In this document: in pieces, positions 15,674 to 23,431 of the stretch
How the letters are laid out: each line of letters opens with the position of its first letter
Numbering within the stretch: position 1 is the first letter of the stretch
Assembly: GCF_004348535.1 (NCBI RefSeq)
Contig: NZ_SMJX01000054.1
Span: forward strand, 1 to 37,115
Length of the DNA stretch: 37,115 nt
Source: Actinomadura sp. KC216
Lineage (GTDB): Bacteria > Actinomycetota > Actinomycetes > Streptosporangiales > Streptosporangiaceae
Reading direction: 5' to 3'
Position numbers and translations under genes: made by a program
The notes under the pieces: model-generated
Seen by the model: the letters and a program-made list of their open reading frames with translations, nothing else
Told to the model about the DNA's origin: nothing
Databases searched by the model: none

Positions 15674-16738
15674 ATGGACTCGGCTTCCGGGCTGCCGACG
15701 CTCGCGGTCGTCGGCGCGACCGGGACGGTGGGGACGGTGATGCTCGACCTGCTGTCCACCCGCCGGGACGTCTACGGGGAGATCAGGCTCGTCGGCTCGG
15801 AACGGTCCGCCGGGCGGGCGCTGAAGGTGCGCCACCAGAAGGCGGAGTGCGCGGCGCTCGCACCGGAGGTCTTCGACGGCGTCGACATCGCGATGTTCGC
15901 CGCCCCGGCGCCGGTGGCCGAGGCATGGGTTCCGGTCGCGGTGGAGCGCGGCGCCGTCGCCGTCGACGGTTCGGGCGCGTACCGGATGAGGCGGGACGTC
16001 CCGCTCGTCGTCCCGGAGGTGAACGCGGAGCGGGTGCGGGAGCGTCCGCGCGGCATCGTCGCCGGTCCCGGCTGCACGACCCTGTCGATGATCGTCGCGC
16101 TCGGGGCGCTGCACCGGCGGTACGGGCTGCGGGAGCTGGTCGTCGCGTCCTACCAGGCGGCGTCGTCGGCGGGACGGGACGGGATCGACACCCTGTACGC
16201 GCAGCTGGAGAAGGTCGGCGGCGACCGCACGCTCGGCAACCGCGCGGGCGACGTGCGCGGCGTGGTCGGCGAGTTCGGACCGTTCCCGGCCCCGCTCGCG
16301 ATGAACGTCGTGCCGTGGGCGGGGACGCCCGAGGACGGCGGCTGGACGTCCGACGAGATGTCCGTCCGGGACGAGACGCGCAAGGTCCTCGGCCTGCCCG
16401 AGCTGAAGGTCGCGGCGACGTGCGTCCGCGTCCCGGTGGTGACCGCGCATTCGGTGGCCGTCCACGCCGTGTTCGAGGAGCGGACCGACCAGCGGGAGGC
16501 CCAGGACATCCTCGCGAGGTCCGCGGGCGTGGTGCTGTGCGACAGCCCGGAGACGCGCGAGTTCCCCACGCCGTCCGACGTCGTCGGCACCGATCCGACG
16601 TGGGCGGGACGCGTCCGGCGCTCGCTCGACGACCCGCAGGCCCTCGACCTGTTCGTCTGCGGCGACAACCTGCGCAAGGGATCCGCGCTGAACACGGCTC
16701 AGATCGCCGAGCTCATCGCCGCCGAACTCACGATGTGA
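15674..16738 (+). CDS. asd: Aspartate-semialdehyde dehydrogenase
   Basis: Enzyme of 354 residues that reduces L-aspartyl-4-phosphate to the semialdehyde with NADPH, directly after aspartate kinase in the pathway. The Rossmann motif GATGTVG is at 14-20, catalytic Cys134 in GPGCTTLSM, the SYQAASSAGRDG segment that follows it in the family, and His259 in VVTAHSV as the acid/base residue. ATG at 15674 is preferred because it begins just before the conserved LAVVGATGTVG; AGAGGA lies 13 bp upstream, somewhat far. A GTG at 15662 is the alternative, but AGAGGA would then be almost adjacent. The gap after aspartokinase holds repeats and palindromes, suggesting a separate promoter. Confidence 0.94.
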   Translation: MDSASGLPTLAVVGATGTVGTVMLDLLSTRRDVYGEIRLVGSERSAGRALKVRHQKAECAALAPEVFDGVDIAMFAAPAPVAEAWVPVAVERGAVAVDGSGAYRMRRDVPLVVPEVNAERVRERPRGIVAGPGCTTLSMIVALGALHRRYGLRELVVASYQAASSAGRDGIDTLYAQLEKVGGDRTLGNRAGDVRGVVGEFGPFPAPLAMNVVPWAGTPEDGGWTSDEMSVRDETRKVLGLPELKVAATCVRVPVVTAHSVAVHAVFEERTDQREAQDILARSAGVVLCDSPETREFPTPSDVVGTDPTWAGRVRRSLDDPQALDLFVCGDNLRKGSALNTAQIAELIAAELTM

Positions 16739-16842
16739 GGCCCTCGGCGGGCGGCGGCCGCACCGCGGACCGCACCGTGGGCCGTGGACGGGCCGTGGAC
16801 GGGCCGGGTTCGCGGTGGGAGCGCGGCGGCGGGGCGGGGCCG

Positions 16843-16855
16843 TAGGCTGGCAGGC
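16843..16855 (+). promoter_or_regulatory. -10-like TAGGCT directly before the TetR gene
   Basis: TAGGCT (16843-16848) is followed by 7 nt and then the GTG start at 16856. This spacing fits a leaderless transcript. No good ribosome binding site is present. Confidence 0.45.
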
Positions 16856-17524
16856 GTGACCGAGACGAAGGCCGTGAAGTCGGAACAGACACGGTCCCTG
16901 ATCGTCGAGACTGCGCTGAAGCTGTTCAGGGACCGCGGATACGAGGCGACGACGATGCGCGCGATCGCCAAGGAGGCGGGCGTCTCGGTCGGCAACGCCT
17001 ACTACTACTTCGGGTCCAAGGAAGAGCTGATCCAGGCGTACTACGACGAGCTGCAGGAGGAGCACGTCGCCGCCTGCCGCGCCGTCCTGGACGCGGAGAC
17101 GGCGTTCGCGCCGCGGCTCCTCGGCGTGCTGAAGGCCCGCGTCGACACGATGGTCCCCTACCACGAGTTCGCCGGGAAGTTCTTCAAGTTCGCCGCCGAG
17201 CCGACCAGCCCGCTCAACCCGTTCAGCGCCGAGTCGGGACCGGCCCGCGAGTCGGCGGTCGCGATCTACCGCGAGGTCGTGGACGGCTCCGACCTGAAGA
17301 TCGACAAGGAGTTCCGGGCGGAGCTGCCGGAGCTGCTGTGGATCTACTCGATGGGCATCGTCCTGTACTGGGTGCACGACAGCTCACCCGGCTGCCGCAA
17401 GACGTACCTGCTCGTGGAGCGGACGGTCCCGCTGGTCAACCGCATGGTGTCGATGTCGCGGATGCCGGGCTTCAAGTCGGTGACCCGGGAGCTCGTCGGC
17501 ATCATCCGCGAGGTCCGCGCCTGA
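16856..17524 (+). CDS. TetR family transcriptional regulator
   Basis: Regulator of 222 residues. The TetR N-terminal DNA-binding domain lies at about 8-60 (RSLIVETALKLFRDRGYEAT, AIAKEAGVSVGNAYYYFGSK). A helical ligand-binding domain of usual length follows, with aromatic and hydrophobic residues typical of small-molecule pockets. The GTG start at 16856 is chosen because the -10-like TAGGCT ends 7 bp upstream and the protein then begins with the usual short tail. Sequence before it contains an 11-bp tandem repeat (GTGGACGGGCC twice, near 16784-16804) and no family similarity. There is no obvious partner: the preceding gene is metabolic and the next is convergent, so the target is unknown. Confidence 0.93.
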   Translation: MTETKAVKSEQTRSLIVETALKLFRDRGYEATTMRAIAKEAGVSVGNAYYYFGSKEELIQAYYDELQEEHVAACRAVLDAETAFAPRLLGVLKARVDTMVPYHEFAGKFFKFAAEPTSPLNPFSAESGPARESAVAIYREVVDGSDLKIDKEFRAELPELLWIYSMGIVLYWVHDSSPGCRKTYLLVERTVPLVNRMVSMSRMPGFKSVTRELVGIIREVRA

Positions 17525-17552
17525 CGACCGGCTCTTCCCGGGGCCGCGCGGG

Positions 17553-18359
17553 TTAGCGGAACGTGATGTCCCAGTGGTCCTTCTCGCGGGCGAACAGCGT
17601 GCCGTCCGGTGCGCGGTAGAGCCGCGCGCCGTCGCCCCGGACGCCGGCCGACGGGTAACGCTTGATCGCGCGGTCGACGCACGCGCTCGGCGCGATGTCG
17701 AGCTTGTAGCCCTTCCAGTGGCTGTAGGGGCCGCTCGCGTGGCCGCGTTCGGTGCCGCCGGTGACGGTGATCTCGCAGCCGCTCGACTCCGCGAAGCGGA
17801 TCAGGCCCTTGATCGTCCCCCATCGGACGTTCTCGAACGAGGTGCAGGACGTGACCGTCCGGTCGGAGCAGCCGCCGGTCGAGCGCCACTCGATGCCGTT
17901 GGCGCGCAGCACGCCCTCGGCGAGGTGATGCTGGAGCCGCATGGAGTTGGGCCTGTCCGGCAGCGAGGAGGCGGTCGCCGCCTTTGGGGCTGGCTTTTCG
18001 GGTTGTGACGCAGCTCCGGGATAGGCCGGTCGCGGCGCGGGCGCTTCGGGCCGTCCAAGAGAGGCTTCAAGGGAGTCTTCAAAGGAGGCGGTGCCGGTTT
18101 CGTCGCCGATGGGTGGTTCGGTGGCGGGCCAGCCCGGCCCCAGGGGCGGCACCGGCCTGGCCGTCGAGACGGGGCGCTGCGGGGTCGAGCGCCGTTCGGC
18201 GGCGGACGCCTCCGGCGTCGCGGCGGCGGCAAGGACCGTCGTCGTCATCGCCACACCGGTGGCCAGCGCGGTCAGCCGGTGCGCGGGGCCGTGTGCCGCC
18301 GGTATTCGATGGCGGGCGGCGTGCCGGACGAGCGCATGGACGTGGAGAAGCCGAGTCAT
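17553..18359 (-). CDS. Secreted M15/LAS-type peptidase-like protein
   Basis: Exported protein of 268 residues. The signal peptide covers about 1-53 (twin-positive, long N-region; hydrophobic stretch LTALATGVAMTTTVLAAAAT; cleavage near ASA-AE). A Pro/Ala-rich linker (about 55-130) follows, then a compact domain. The domain shows the metal-site pattern of M15/LAS peptidases: His214-x6-Asp221 within SHWKGYKLDI, and a final Glu259-x-x-His262 in EKDHWDITF. Proteins of this class cut D-Ala peptides of peptidoglycan, so a cell wall role is plausible. Four cysteines (CSDRTVTSC pair, GCEI, SACVD) could form disulfides. Start at 18359 follows GGGGGGAT. A 21-bp hairpin (18399-18419) lies in the leader. 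The family call is by motif only. Confidence 0.65.
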   Translation of the reverse strand: MTRLLHVHALVRHAARHRIPAAHGPAHRLTALATGVAMTTTVLAAAATPEASAAERRSTPQRPVSTARPVPPLGPGWPATEPPIGDETGTASFEDSLEASLGRPEAPAPRPAYPGAASQPEKPAPKAATASSLPDRPNSMRLQHHLAEGVLRANGIEWRSTGGCSDRTVTSCTSFENVRWGTIKGLIRFAESSGCEITVTGGTERGHASGPYSHWKGYKLDIAPSACVDRAIKRYPSAGVRGDGARLYRAPDGTLFAREKDHWDITFR

Positions 18360-18398
18360 GTGATCCCCCCGATCAGTGACGAACGAGCGCCGGGGGGC

Positions 18399-18419
18399 GA
18401 GCCGTGACCGGCACGGCTC
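18399..18419 (-). promoter_or_regulatory. Leader hairpin upstream of the M15-like gene
   Basis: GAGCCGTG (18399-18406) pairs with CACGGCTC (18412-18419) around a 5-nt loop, about 40 nt before the start codon. It does not carry the conserved blocks of the c-di-AMP (ydaO) riboswitch that often precedes actinobacterial wall hydrolases. Its role is unknown. Confidence 0.35.
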
Positions 18420-18487
18420 ATTGCTCACTAGCGGCCGATCGGAGGAATGCCCGACCCTTTGATCTTGTAAACACCGAGGTCGGGCGA

Positions 18488-18532
18488 GGGTGACGGGAGG
18501 GGACGAGCGGGGCGTCCGCCCGTCCCTCACCC
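18488..18532 (-). terminator. Terminator hairpin after the S9 peptidase gene
   Basis: GGGACG-GCGG pairs with CCGC-CGTCCC (18500-18526, one mismatch), extended by GGGTGA/TCACCC (18488-18493 with 18527-18532, 6-nt bulge). It begins 14 bp after the peptidase stop. Confidence 0.6.
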
Positions 18533-18546
18533 GTCTCCCGGGAAGA

Positions 18547-20322
18547 TCAGGACATGCCCAGATGTTTGCGGGCGAAGTCCATTTCGGCGGCCATTTGGGC
18601 GATCCGCTCCTCGACGACGAGCGACCCGTGCCCGGCGTCGTACCGGTACATCTCGTGCGGTCGGTCGAGCTCGGCGAGCCGCCCGAGGTAGTTGTCGATC
18701 TGCCGGATGGGGCAGCGCGGGTCGTTCTCCCCGGCGAGGATCAGCACCGGCGCCTTCACCTGCGACACATAGGTGATCGGGGACGACTCGCGGTACCGGT
18801 CGGGGACCTCGTCCGGGGAGCCGCCGAACAGCGACCGGTCGAACGCCTGCAGCCCCTCCATCTCGTCCTCGTACGCGGCGACGTAGTCGGCGACCGGGAC
18901 GGCGGCCACCGCGACGCTCCAGTCGTCCGGCTGCGTGCCGATGCCGAGGAGGGTGAGGAACCCGCCCCACGAGCCACCGGTCAGGACGAGCCTCGACGGG
19001 TCGGCGAGCCCGCTGGACACCGCCCAGTCGCGGACGGCCTTGATGTCCTCCAGCTCGGTGAGCCCGACCCGCCCTTCGATGGCGTCGCGCCATTCGGAGC
19101 CGTAGCCCGTCGAACCCCGGTAGTTGACGCGGACGACCGCGAACCCGTGGTCGACCCAGGCGGCGGCGGACGCGACGAACGAGTCGTCGTCCTGCGCCGT
19201 CGGCCCGCCATGGATGTCGAACACGGTCGGGTAGGGGCGGCTGCCGGCCTCCGGCTTGCTGACCAGCGCGTGGATGCGGCCCGCGGGACCGTCCACCCAC
19301 ACGTCCTCTACCGGGACGGACGGCGGCGCGACCGGCCCCGGCGGCGTCAGCACCACCTCCCCGGAGGTGGACCTGATCACCGGCGGCTCGGCGGCGGACG
19401 ACCAGAAGAACTCGACCGTCCCGTCCGGCCGGACGGCCGCCCCGCCGATCACGCCGCGCGGCGTGTCGATCCTGGTCAGGGCCTCGCTGGCGAGGTCGTA
19501 GCGGTACAGCTCGTCGCGGGCCTCGTGCGAGTGGGAGATCAGCAGCGCGGTCCCGTCCGGGTACCAGTCGGCGCCGATCTCGCCGGGCAGGTCGAGGACG
19601 ATCTCGCGCTGGGTGCCGGCGACCGGGTCCCAGATCAGCATCTCGTCCCGGCCGCGCCGCTCATGGTTGACGAGCAGCCGCGAATCACCGTCGACCGGGG
19701 CGAACCCGGCCCCGTAGACGCCCTTGCCTGGCCCATCCCAAAGGTCGGCGACGGTGGAGCCATCGGGACGCAGCACGCGCAACGCCATATGACGGCTGTC
19801 GCCATGCTCGCTGTGTCCGATCGCTACCAGGGACTCGTCCCGTGACAGGGCGGCGACATGCGCGTCCTCGGCGTGGTGGTAGAGAACCTCAGGCGACGTG
19901 TCGGGACCGCAGAAATGGATGGTGTTCCCTGCGTCGGTCGTCCGTCCGATGACAGCGAGGCCACTGCGGCCTAGGGACAGCCCAGACGGATACGACGGCT
20001 CCAACCCGGGGACGGCCGGAACGCTCTCAGCCCCTTTGTCCGCGTTGAAGGGGATGCGCTTCCATATGCCGAACTCGTCGCCGTCCGTGTCGGCGAACCA
20101 CCACACCCATTCGCCGGACGGGTCGATGGCGCCGATCCAGGTCCCGTTGGGCCGTTCGGTCACCTGGCGTTGCGCGCCGGTGCCGCGGTCCCATGTGTAT
20201 ATCTCCCACGTCCCGGTGACGTTCGACCGGTAGATGCTGTGGTTCGGGGCGTCCCGCGCCCATCGGGGCAGGCTGATCCGGGCGGCCCGGAACCGCGCCT
20301 TCCAACGCTCATCGTCGACCAT
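18547..20322 (-). CDS. S9 family prolyl oligopeptidase
   Basis: Peptidase of 591 residues with the standard two-part build. The N-terminal beta-propeller (about 25-330) shows repeated blades such as GEWVWWFADTDGDEFGIWK, and the C-terminal alpha/beta hydrolase domain covers about 345-591. The catalytic triad is Ser451 in GGSWGGF, Asp534 in AGENDPRCP and His565 in YDAGHGS. No signal peptide is present, so it acts in the cytoplasm, cleaving short peptides (aminoacyl peptidase/POP-like). ATG start at 20322 gives MVDDERWKARFRAAR, matching the family. It follows the DUF6191-like gene by 35 bp on the same strand and may be co-transcribed. Confidence 0.94.
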   Translation of the reverse strand: MVDDERWKARFRAARISLPRWARDAPNHSIYRSNVTGTWEIYTWDRGTGAQRQVTERPNGTWIGAIDPSGEWVWWFADTDGDEFGIWKRIPFNADKGAESVPAVPGLEPSYPSGLSLGRSGLAVIGRTTDAGNTIHFCGPDTSPEVLYHHAEDAHVAALSRDESLVAIGHSEHGDSRHMALRVLRPDGSTVADLWDGPGKGVYGAGFAPVDGDSRLLVNHERRGRDEMLIWDPVAGTQREIVLDLPGEIGADWYPDGTALLISHSHEARDELYRYDLASEALTRIDTPRGVIGGAAVRPDGTVEFFWSSAAEPPVIRSTSGEVVLTPPGPVAPPSVPVEDVWVDGPAGRIHALVSKPEAGSRPYPTVFDIHGGPTAQDDDSFVASAAAWVDHGFAVVRVNYRGSTGYGSEWRDAIEGRVGLTELEDIKAVRDWAVSSGLADPSRLVLTGGSWGGFLTLLGIGTQPDDWSVAVAAVPVADYVAAYEDEMEGLQAFDRSLFGGSPDEVPDRYRESSPITYVSQVKAPVLILAGENDPRCPIRQIDNYLGRLAELDRPHEMYRYDAGHGSLVVEERIAQMAAEMDFARKHLGMS

Positions 20323-20357
20323 GCCCCCAGTATCGCGGCCGATCAGCCCCGCCGAAC

Positions 20358-20675
20358 TCAGCCGGAGCCGGTGGGGCGGCGCACGATGGCGGTTCCGGCG
20401 TCGAGATCGACGCGCGTGCGCGGTGGTGCGGCGTCGCCGTCCTCGTCCCGCAAGATCAGCGAGATGCGGCGCTGTTCCTGCTGGTGGCGGTGCGTGCCGT
20501 GGAAGAACGCGTCGAGCTCACCCACCGCGACCGCCGAGACCGGACGGCCCGTCTCGTCGCGCCTCCAGGGCAGCCGGAACCTGCGGTTCGCCCACAGGCC
20601 GGCGCGATCGAGGACGGCGAACGCGACCAGCGCGATCACGAGGCCGGGGATGGTGAGGAAAGCGATCAATGCCAC
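20358..20675 (-). CDS. DUF6191-like small membrane protein
   Basis: Protein of 105 residues with one N-terminal membrane helix (ALIAFLTIPGLVIALVAFAV) and a cytoplasmic basic tail. The stretch AVGELDAFFHGTHRHQQEQR followed by ISLILRDEDGDAAPPRTRVD is the pattern I associate with DUF6191, a family of unknown role in actinomycetes. The start is a GTG (20675) with GGGAAGAA just upstream. The closing VDLDAGTAIVRR is typical for the family. It lies 35 bp upstream of the S9 peptidase on the same strand, so a shared transcript is possible, though no functional link is known. Confidence 0.75.
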   Translation of the reverse strand: MALIAFLTIPGLVIALVAFAVLDRAGLWANRRFRLPWRRDETGRPVSAVAVGELDAFFHGTHRHQQEQRRISLILRDEDGDAAPPRTRVDLDAGTAIVRRPTGSG

Positions 20676-20768
20676 GTTCTTCCCAACGAGCGTGCCTCGC
20701 CAGTGGTTGCGTGGAGATGCGCCGCTCGGAGCGAGGTGGCGCGTTGGAGCTGGGTGGACGCGACGGAG

Positions 20769-20918
20769 CTAGGTGACGCGGCGGGCGGTCAAGGTCTTGC
20801 GTTGTCGGCGCGGGCGCCTTTCATTCGCGACCTGGGACCGGGACCCCTCGGTGGCGAGCAGGTCGCGGAGCGTGCGCGGGACGATGTCCTCGCGCCGGTC
20901 GGTGAACGGTGAACGCAT
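20769..20918 (-). CDS. Small basic protein, 49 residues
   Basis: A short open frame that begins with ATG at 20918, 8 bp after GGGAGA on the minus strand, and ends with TAG at 20769. The product starts MRSPFTDRREDIVPRTLRDL and ends in a very basic tail (RRPRRQRKTLTARRV), with no signal peptide and no cysteine. It lies 50 bp downstream of the 90-residue gene on the same strand and is probably co-transcribed with it. I do not recognise a family. The ribosome binding site and operon position are the support. Confidence 0.5.
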   Translation of the reverse strand: MRSPFTDRREDIVPRTLRDLLATEGSRSQVANERRPRRQRKTLTARRVT

Positions 20919-20968
20919 CAGGTGTTCTCCCTGGTCGGGGGACGGGTGAGTGGACGTTGGGGGAGGGA

Positions 20969-21241
20969 TCAGGCGGCTGTGGTGAGCTCGCGGTACGCCT
21001 CGGACACGGTGGAGAGCGCCCAGCGCATCCGCGTGATGTAGGTCTCGGGGTGGTCCCCCGCCTCCTGGGCGACGACGGCGACGCAGGCGTCACGGTCGCC
21101 GCCGCAGGCGCCGAACCGCTCGACGATGGCCTTGCGGACCTGCTCGGTGGAAGGGTGGTCGGACTCCTGCAGCCCGCAGCAGAACAGGATCTCGGCCAGG
21201 TCGGCGGTGCTCAGCGAGGTGAGGGTTGGCGTGTTCGACAT
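20969..21241 (-). CDS. Small conserved actinomycete protein, 90 residues
   Basis: Cytoplasmic helical protein beginning MSNTPTLTSLSTADLAEILF with two cysteine spots (FCCGLQ, FGACGGDRDACV) and the conserved-looking ending QEAGDHPETYITRMRWALST. I recall very similar small hypothetical proteins across Streptomyces-like genomes, but no function is established. The ATG start at 21241 is preceded by GGAAGAAGG at 6 bp. Its leader contains the 13-bp palindrome TGCCGCTACGGCA (21297-21309) and a GGGGAAAACCCC stem, and a -10-like TAGAAT lies further up near 21397, so it appears tightly regulated. A 49-residue basic protein follows. Confidence 0.75.
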   Translation of the reverse strand: MSNTPTLTSLSTADLAEILFCCGLQESDHPSTEQVRKAIVERFGACGGDRDACVAVVAQEAGDHPETYITRMRWALSTVSEAYRELTTAA

Positions 21242-21296
21242 CGTGTGCCTTCTTCCTGCGGAGGGGGCCTCGTCCCCCTGCTGCTGAATATGACTC

Positions 21297-21309
21297 TGCC
21301 GCTACGGCA
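21297..21309 (-). promoter_or_regulatory. Palindrome upstream of the 90-residue gene
   Basis: TGCCG-CTA-CGGCA is a perfect dyad 55 bp before the start codon. On the minus strand TTGCCG could double as a -35. It is a likely operator, regulator unknown. Confidence 0.4.
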
Positions 21310-21595
21310 AACTCATCGCCATAGGGGAAAACCCCCATTCACGGTGGAGTAATCCCCCGGTAGACCCGTAGCCCGGATCCTTTACACAAGCTTGATTCTA
21401 GCAGAACGGAATGCTTTGTTCCATAGCTGCCGGGTGTGGGTTCACGGCTCTGACCTGCGGGGTCCGTAAGAGGTTCGCGCGCCGCGCGGCATCGGATGAC
21501 CCTGACCGACCCTGAGTGTGCGCGCTCGGGGTCGCGCACGCCGTCCGTCCCGCGACCCCGCCCGCGAAGCCGCCGGGCAGGCGACCAATTCAGCA
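21310..21595. other. Intergenic region, promoter-like part
   Basis: No gene is evident. Near 21323-21335 GGGGAAAACCCCC forms a 4-bp stem around AAAA. Around 21380-21420 the base composition drops, with a CAAGCTTG palindrome and, on the minus strand, TAGAAT as a possible -10. Both would serve the 90-residue gene. The open frame across 21339-21596 on the minus strand has no family resemblance and is rejected as a gene. Confidence 0.4.
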
Positions 21596-21685
21596 CATGC
21601 GGTCACTCCAGACCATGCCGCAACGTCAGCGCATGCCCGTCACTGCAGCCCGTGCGGCCACATCGGCACGTGCGGTCACTCGTCA
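21596..21685. repeat. Five degenerate 18-bp tandem repeats
   Basis: Units start at 21596, 21614, 21632, 21650 and 21668. The first reads CATGCGGTCACTCCAGAC and the last ACGTGCGGTCACTCGTCA. Units 1, 3 and 5 are closest; unit 2 is the most diverged. The array ends 8 bp before the catalase stop codon at 21693. It is not a CRISPR: there are no spacers and the unit is too short. Confidence 0.7.
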
Positions 21686-21692
21686 CCCAGGG

Positions 21693-23351
21693 CTAGGGCT
21701 GGTGGACGGCCCTCTCGTTCGGGACGCAGTGCGTCATCTTCAAACCGGCCACGTCGCGTGAACCGTTCTTGCCGAGGTTCTGCAGCCGTCGGCTGTCCTC
21801 GTCCGTGAGGTCCTGGCCGGGCAGCGGTTCGAGGTGCTTGACGTCGTCCGGGCCGATTCCGAGCCCCTCCCCGACGTGCAGCCCGAGGTCGTCCTCGACC
21901 AGCAGGAAATGCCAGACCATCCGCTCCTGCACGGGACGCGCGCACTGCGAGATCAGCTTGATGAAGTTGTGCACGAGGTCGTCGCGCTCCCAGTCCTGCA
22001 TCAGCAGGTAGCGCTGGCCCGCCTGCTTGTAGTCGTTCGCGCGCGGAATGCGCTTGCGGGTCAGCCGTCCCCGGATCTCCGGCCCCTGCTCGTCGTGCGT
22101 CGGGTACTGGCCCTCCCGGAGCCCGCCCGTGATGGACGGCTCGTAGTTCACGTGCGGATTCTCGCCCGGAGTGTCCACGTAATAGGCCATCTGACCGTCG
22201 CGCTGGTTCGTCCGCACCTGCGTGCCCTTGGCCTGGTTGACGGGGAGCTGCAGGTAGTTCGGGCCCACGCGGTGGCGCTGGGTGTCGCTGTAGGAGAACG
22301 TCCGGCCGACGAGCATCTTGTCGTCGGAGAAATCGAGCCCGTCCACCAGGACGCCCGTGCCGAACGAGATCTGCTCGTTCTCGGCGAAGTTGTTGTCCAC
22401 GTTGCGGTCGAGGACGATCCGGCCGACCGGCAGCGCGGGGAACTGGTCCTCAGGCCAGACCTTGGTGTCGTCGAGCGGGTCGAACTCCAGCTCCGGATGG
22501 TCGTGGTCGTCCATCATCTGGACGAGCAGTTCCCATTCGGGGAAGTCGCCGCGGTCGATGGCGTCGTGCAGATCCCTGGTGGCATGCCCGAGGTCGCGGC
22601 CCTGCACCGCCGCCGCGTCCTCCTCCGTCATGCTCCGCACGCCCTGCTTCGGCATCCAGTGGTACTTGACGAGCTTCGTGTCGCCCGCCTGGTTCACCCA
22701 CTTGTAGGTGTTGACCCCGAATCCCTGCATGTGCCGGTAGTCGGCCGGGATGCCGCGCGGGCTGAAGAGGTTGACGAGCATGTGCATCGACTCCGGCGTC
22801 TGCGACATGAAGTCGAAGATGCGCGCCGGTTCCTGGCGGAACGTCACGGGGTCGGGCTTGAGGGCGTGGATGACGTCCGGGAACTTGATGGCGTCGCGGA
22901 TGAAGAAGACCGCCAGGTTGTTCCCGACGAGGTCCCAGTTTCCGTCCTCGGTGTAGAACTTGATGGCGAAGCCGCGCGGATCCCGTGCCGTCTCGGCCGA
23001 GTCGCGCCCGCCGATGACCGTGGAGAACCGCAGCGCGATCGGCGTCCGCTTCCCGTGCTCCTGGAACAGCTTGGCGCGGGTGAACGTCGCGATCGGCTCG
23101 TCGCCCCATTTCCCGTACGCCTCGAAGAACCCGTACGCCGTCACGCCCCTCGCGTGGACGACGCGCTCCGGGATGCGCTCCCGGTCGAAATGGCTGATCT
23201 TCTCCAGGAACTGGTAGTTCTCCAGCGTGGCCGGGCCCCGGGCTCCCACGGTGCGCTGGTTCTGGTTGTCGTAGACGGGGTGGCCCTGCCGGTTGGTCAG
23301 TACCGGACGATCGTCCCCCGGCTGTGCTCCCATACTCGAAACGTCCGTCAC
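21693..23351 (-). CDS. katA: Catalase (heme, monofunctional)
   Basis: Heme catalase of 552 residues converting hydrogen peroxide to water and oxygen in the cytoplasm. The active-site His lies in [12 protein letters not shown], the conserved Asn in [16 protein letters not shown], and the proximal heme Tyr in [13 protein letters not shown]. The C-terminal extension is of modest length, so it belongs to the small-subunit type. The GTG at 23351 is chosen because AGAGGAG lies 8 bp upstream; the upstream GTG at 23360 would touch that site. The 18-bp repeat array begins just after the stop. No adjacent peroxide regulator is present; the neighbours are unrelated. Confidence 0.96.
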   Translation of the reverse strand: MTDVSSMGAQPGDDRPVLTNRQGHPVYDNQNQRTVGARGPATLENYQFLEKISHFDRERIPERVVHARGVTAYGFFEAYGKWGDEPIATFTRAKLFQEHGKRTPIALRFSTVIGGRDSAETARDPRGFAIKFYTEDGNWDLVGNNLAVFFIRDAIKFPDVIHALKPDPVTFRQEPARIFDFMSQTPESMHMLVNLFSPRGIPADYRHMQGFGVNTYKWVNQAGDTKLVKYHWMPKQGVRSMTEEDAAAVQGRDLGHATRDLHDAIDRGDFPEWELLVQMMDDHDHPELEFDPLDDTKVWPEDQFPALPVGRIVLDRNVDNNFAENEQISFGTGVLVDGLDFSDDKMLVGRTFSYSDTQRHRVGPNYLQLPVNQAKGTQVRTNQRDGQMAYYVDTPGENPHVNYEPSITGGLREGQYPTHDEQGPEIRGRLTRKRIPRANDYKQAGQRYLLMQDWERDDLVHNFIKLISQCARPVQERMVWHFLLVEDDLGLHVGEGLGIGPDDVKHLEPLPGQDLTDEDSRRLQNLGKNGSRDVAGLKMTHCVPNERAVHQP

Positions 23352-23431
23352 GACGCCCACTCCTCTCGGTAGTTCAGTGCGGCCCTACCCGAGACGGGGC
23401 AATCCAACGTTCTTCCCGGGTAAATGCGCCC

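Noticed and set aside
15653..17377. Minus-strand open frame of over 570 codons opposite asd and the TetR gene
   Set aside because: Low-complexity translation rich in Arg, Asp and Val, no domain, and fully antisense to two well-supported genes.
18360..18480. c-di-AMP (ydaO) riboswitch before the M15-like wall enzyme
   Set aside because: Such genes often have one, but the conserved sequence blocks were not found; only a simple hairpin is visible.
21596..21685. CRISPR array
   Set aside because: Units are 18 bp, directly adjacent with no spacers, and no cas genes are present in the window.
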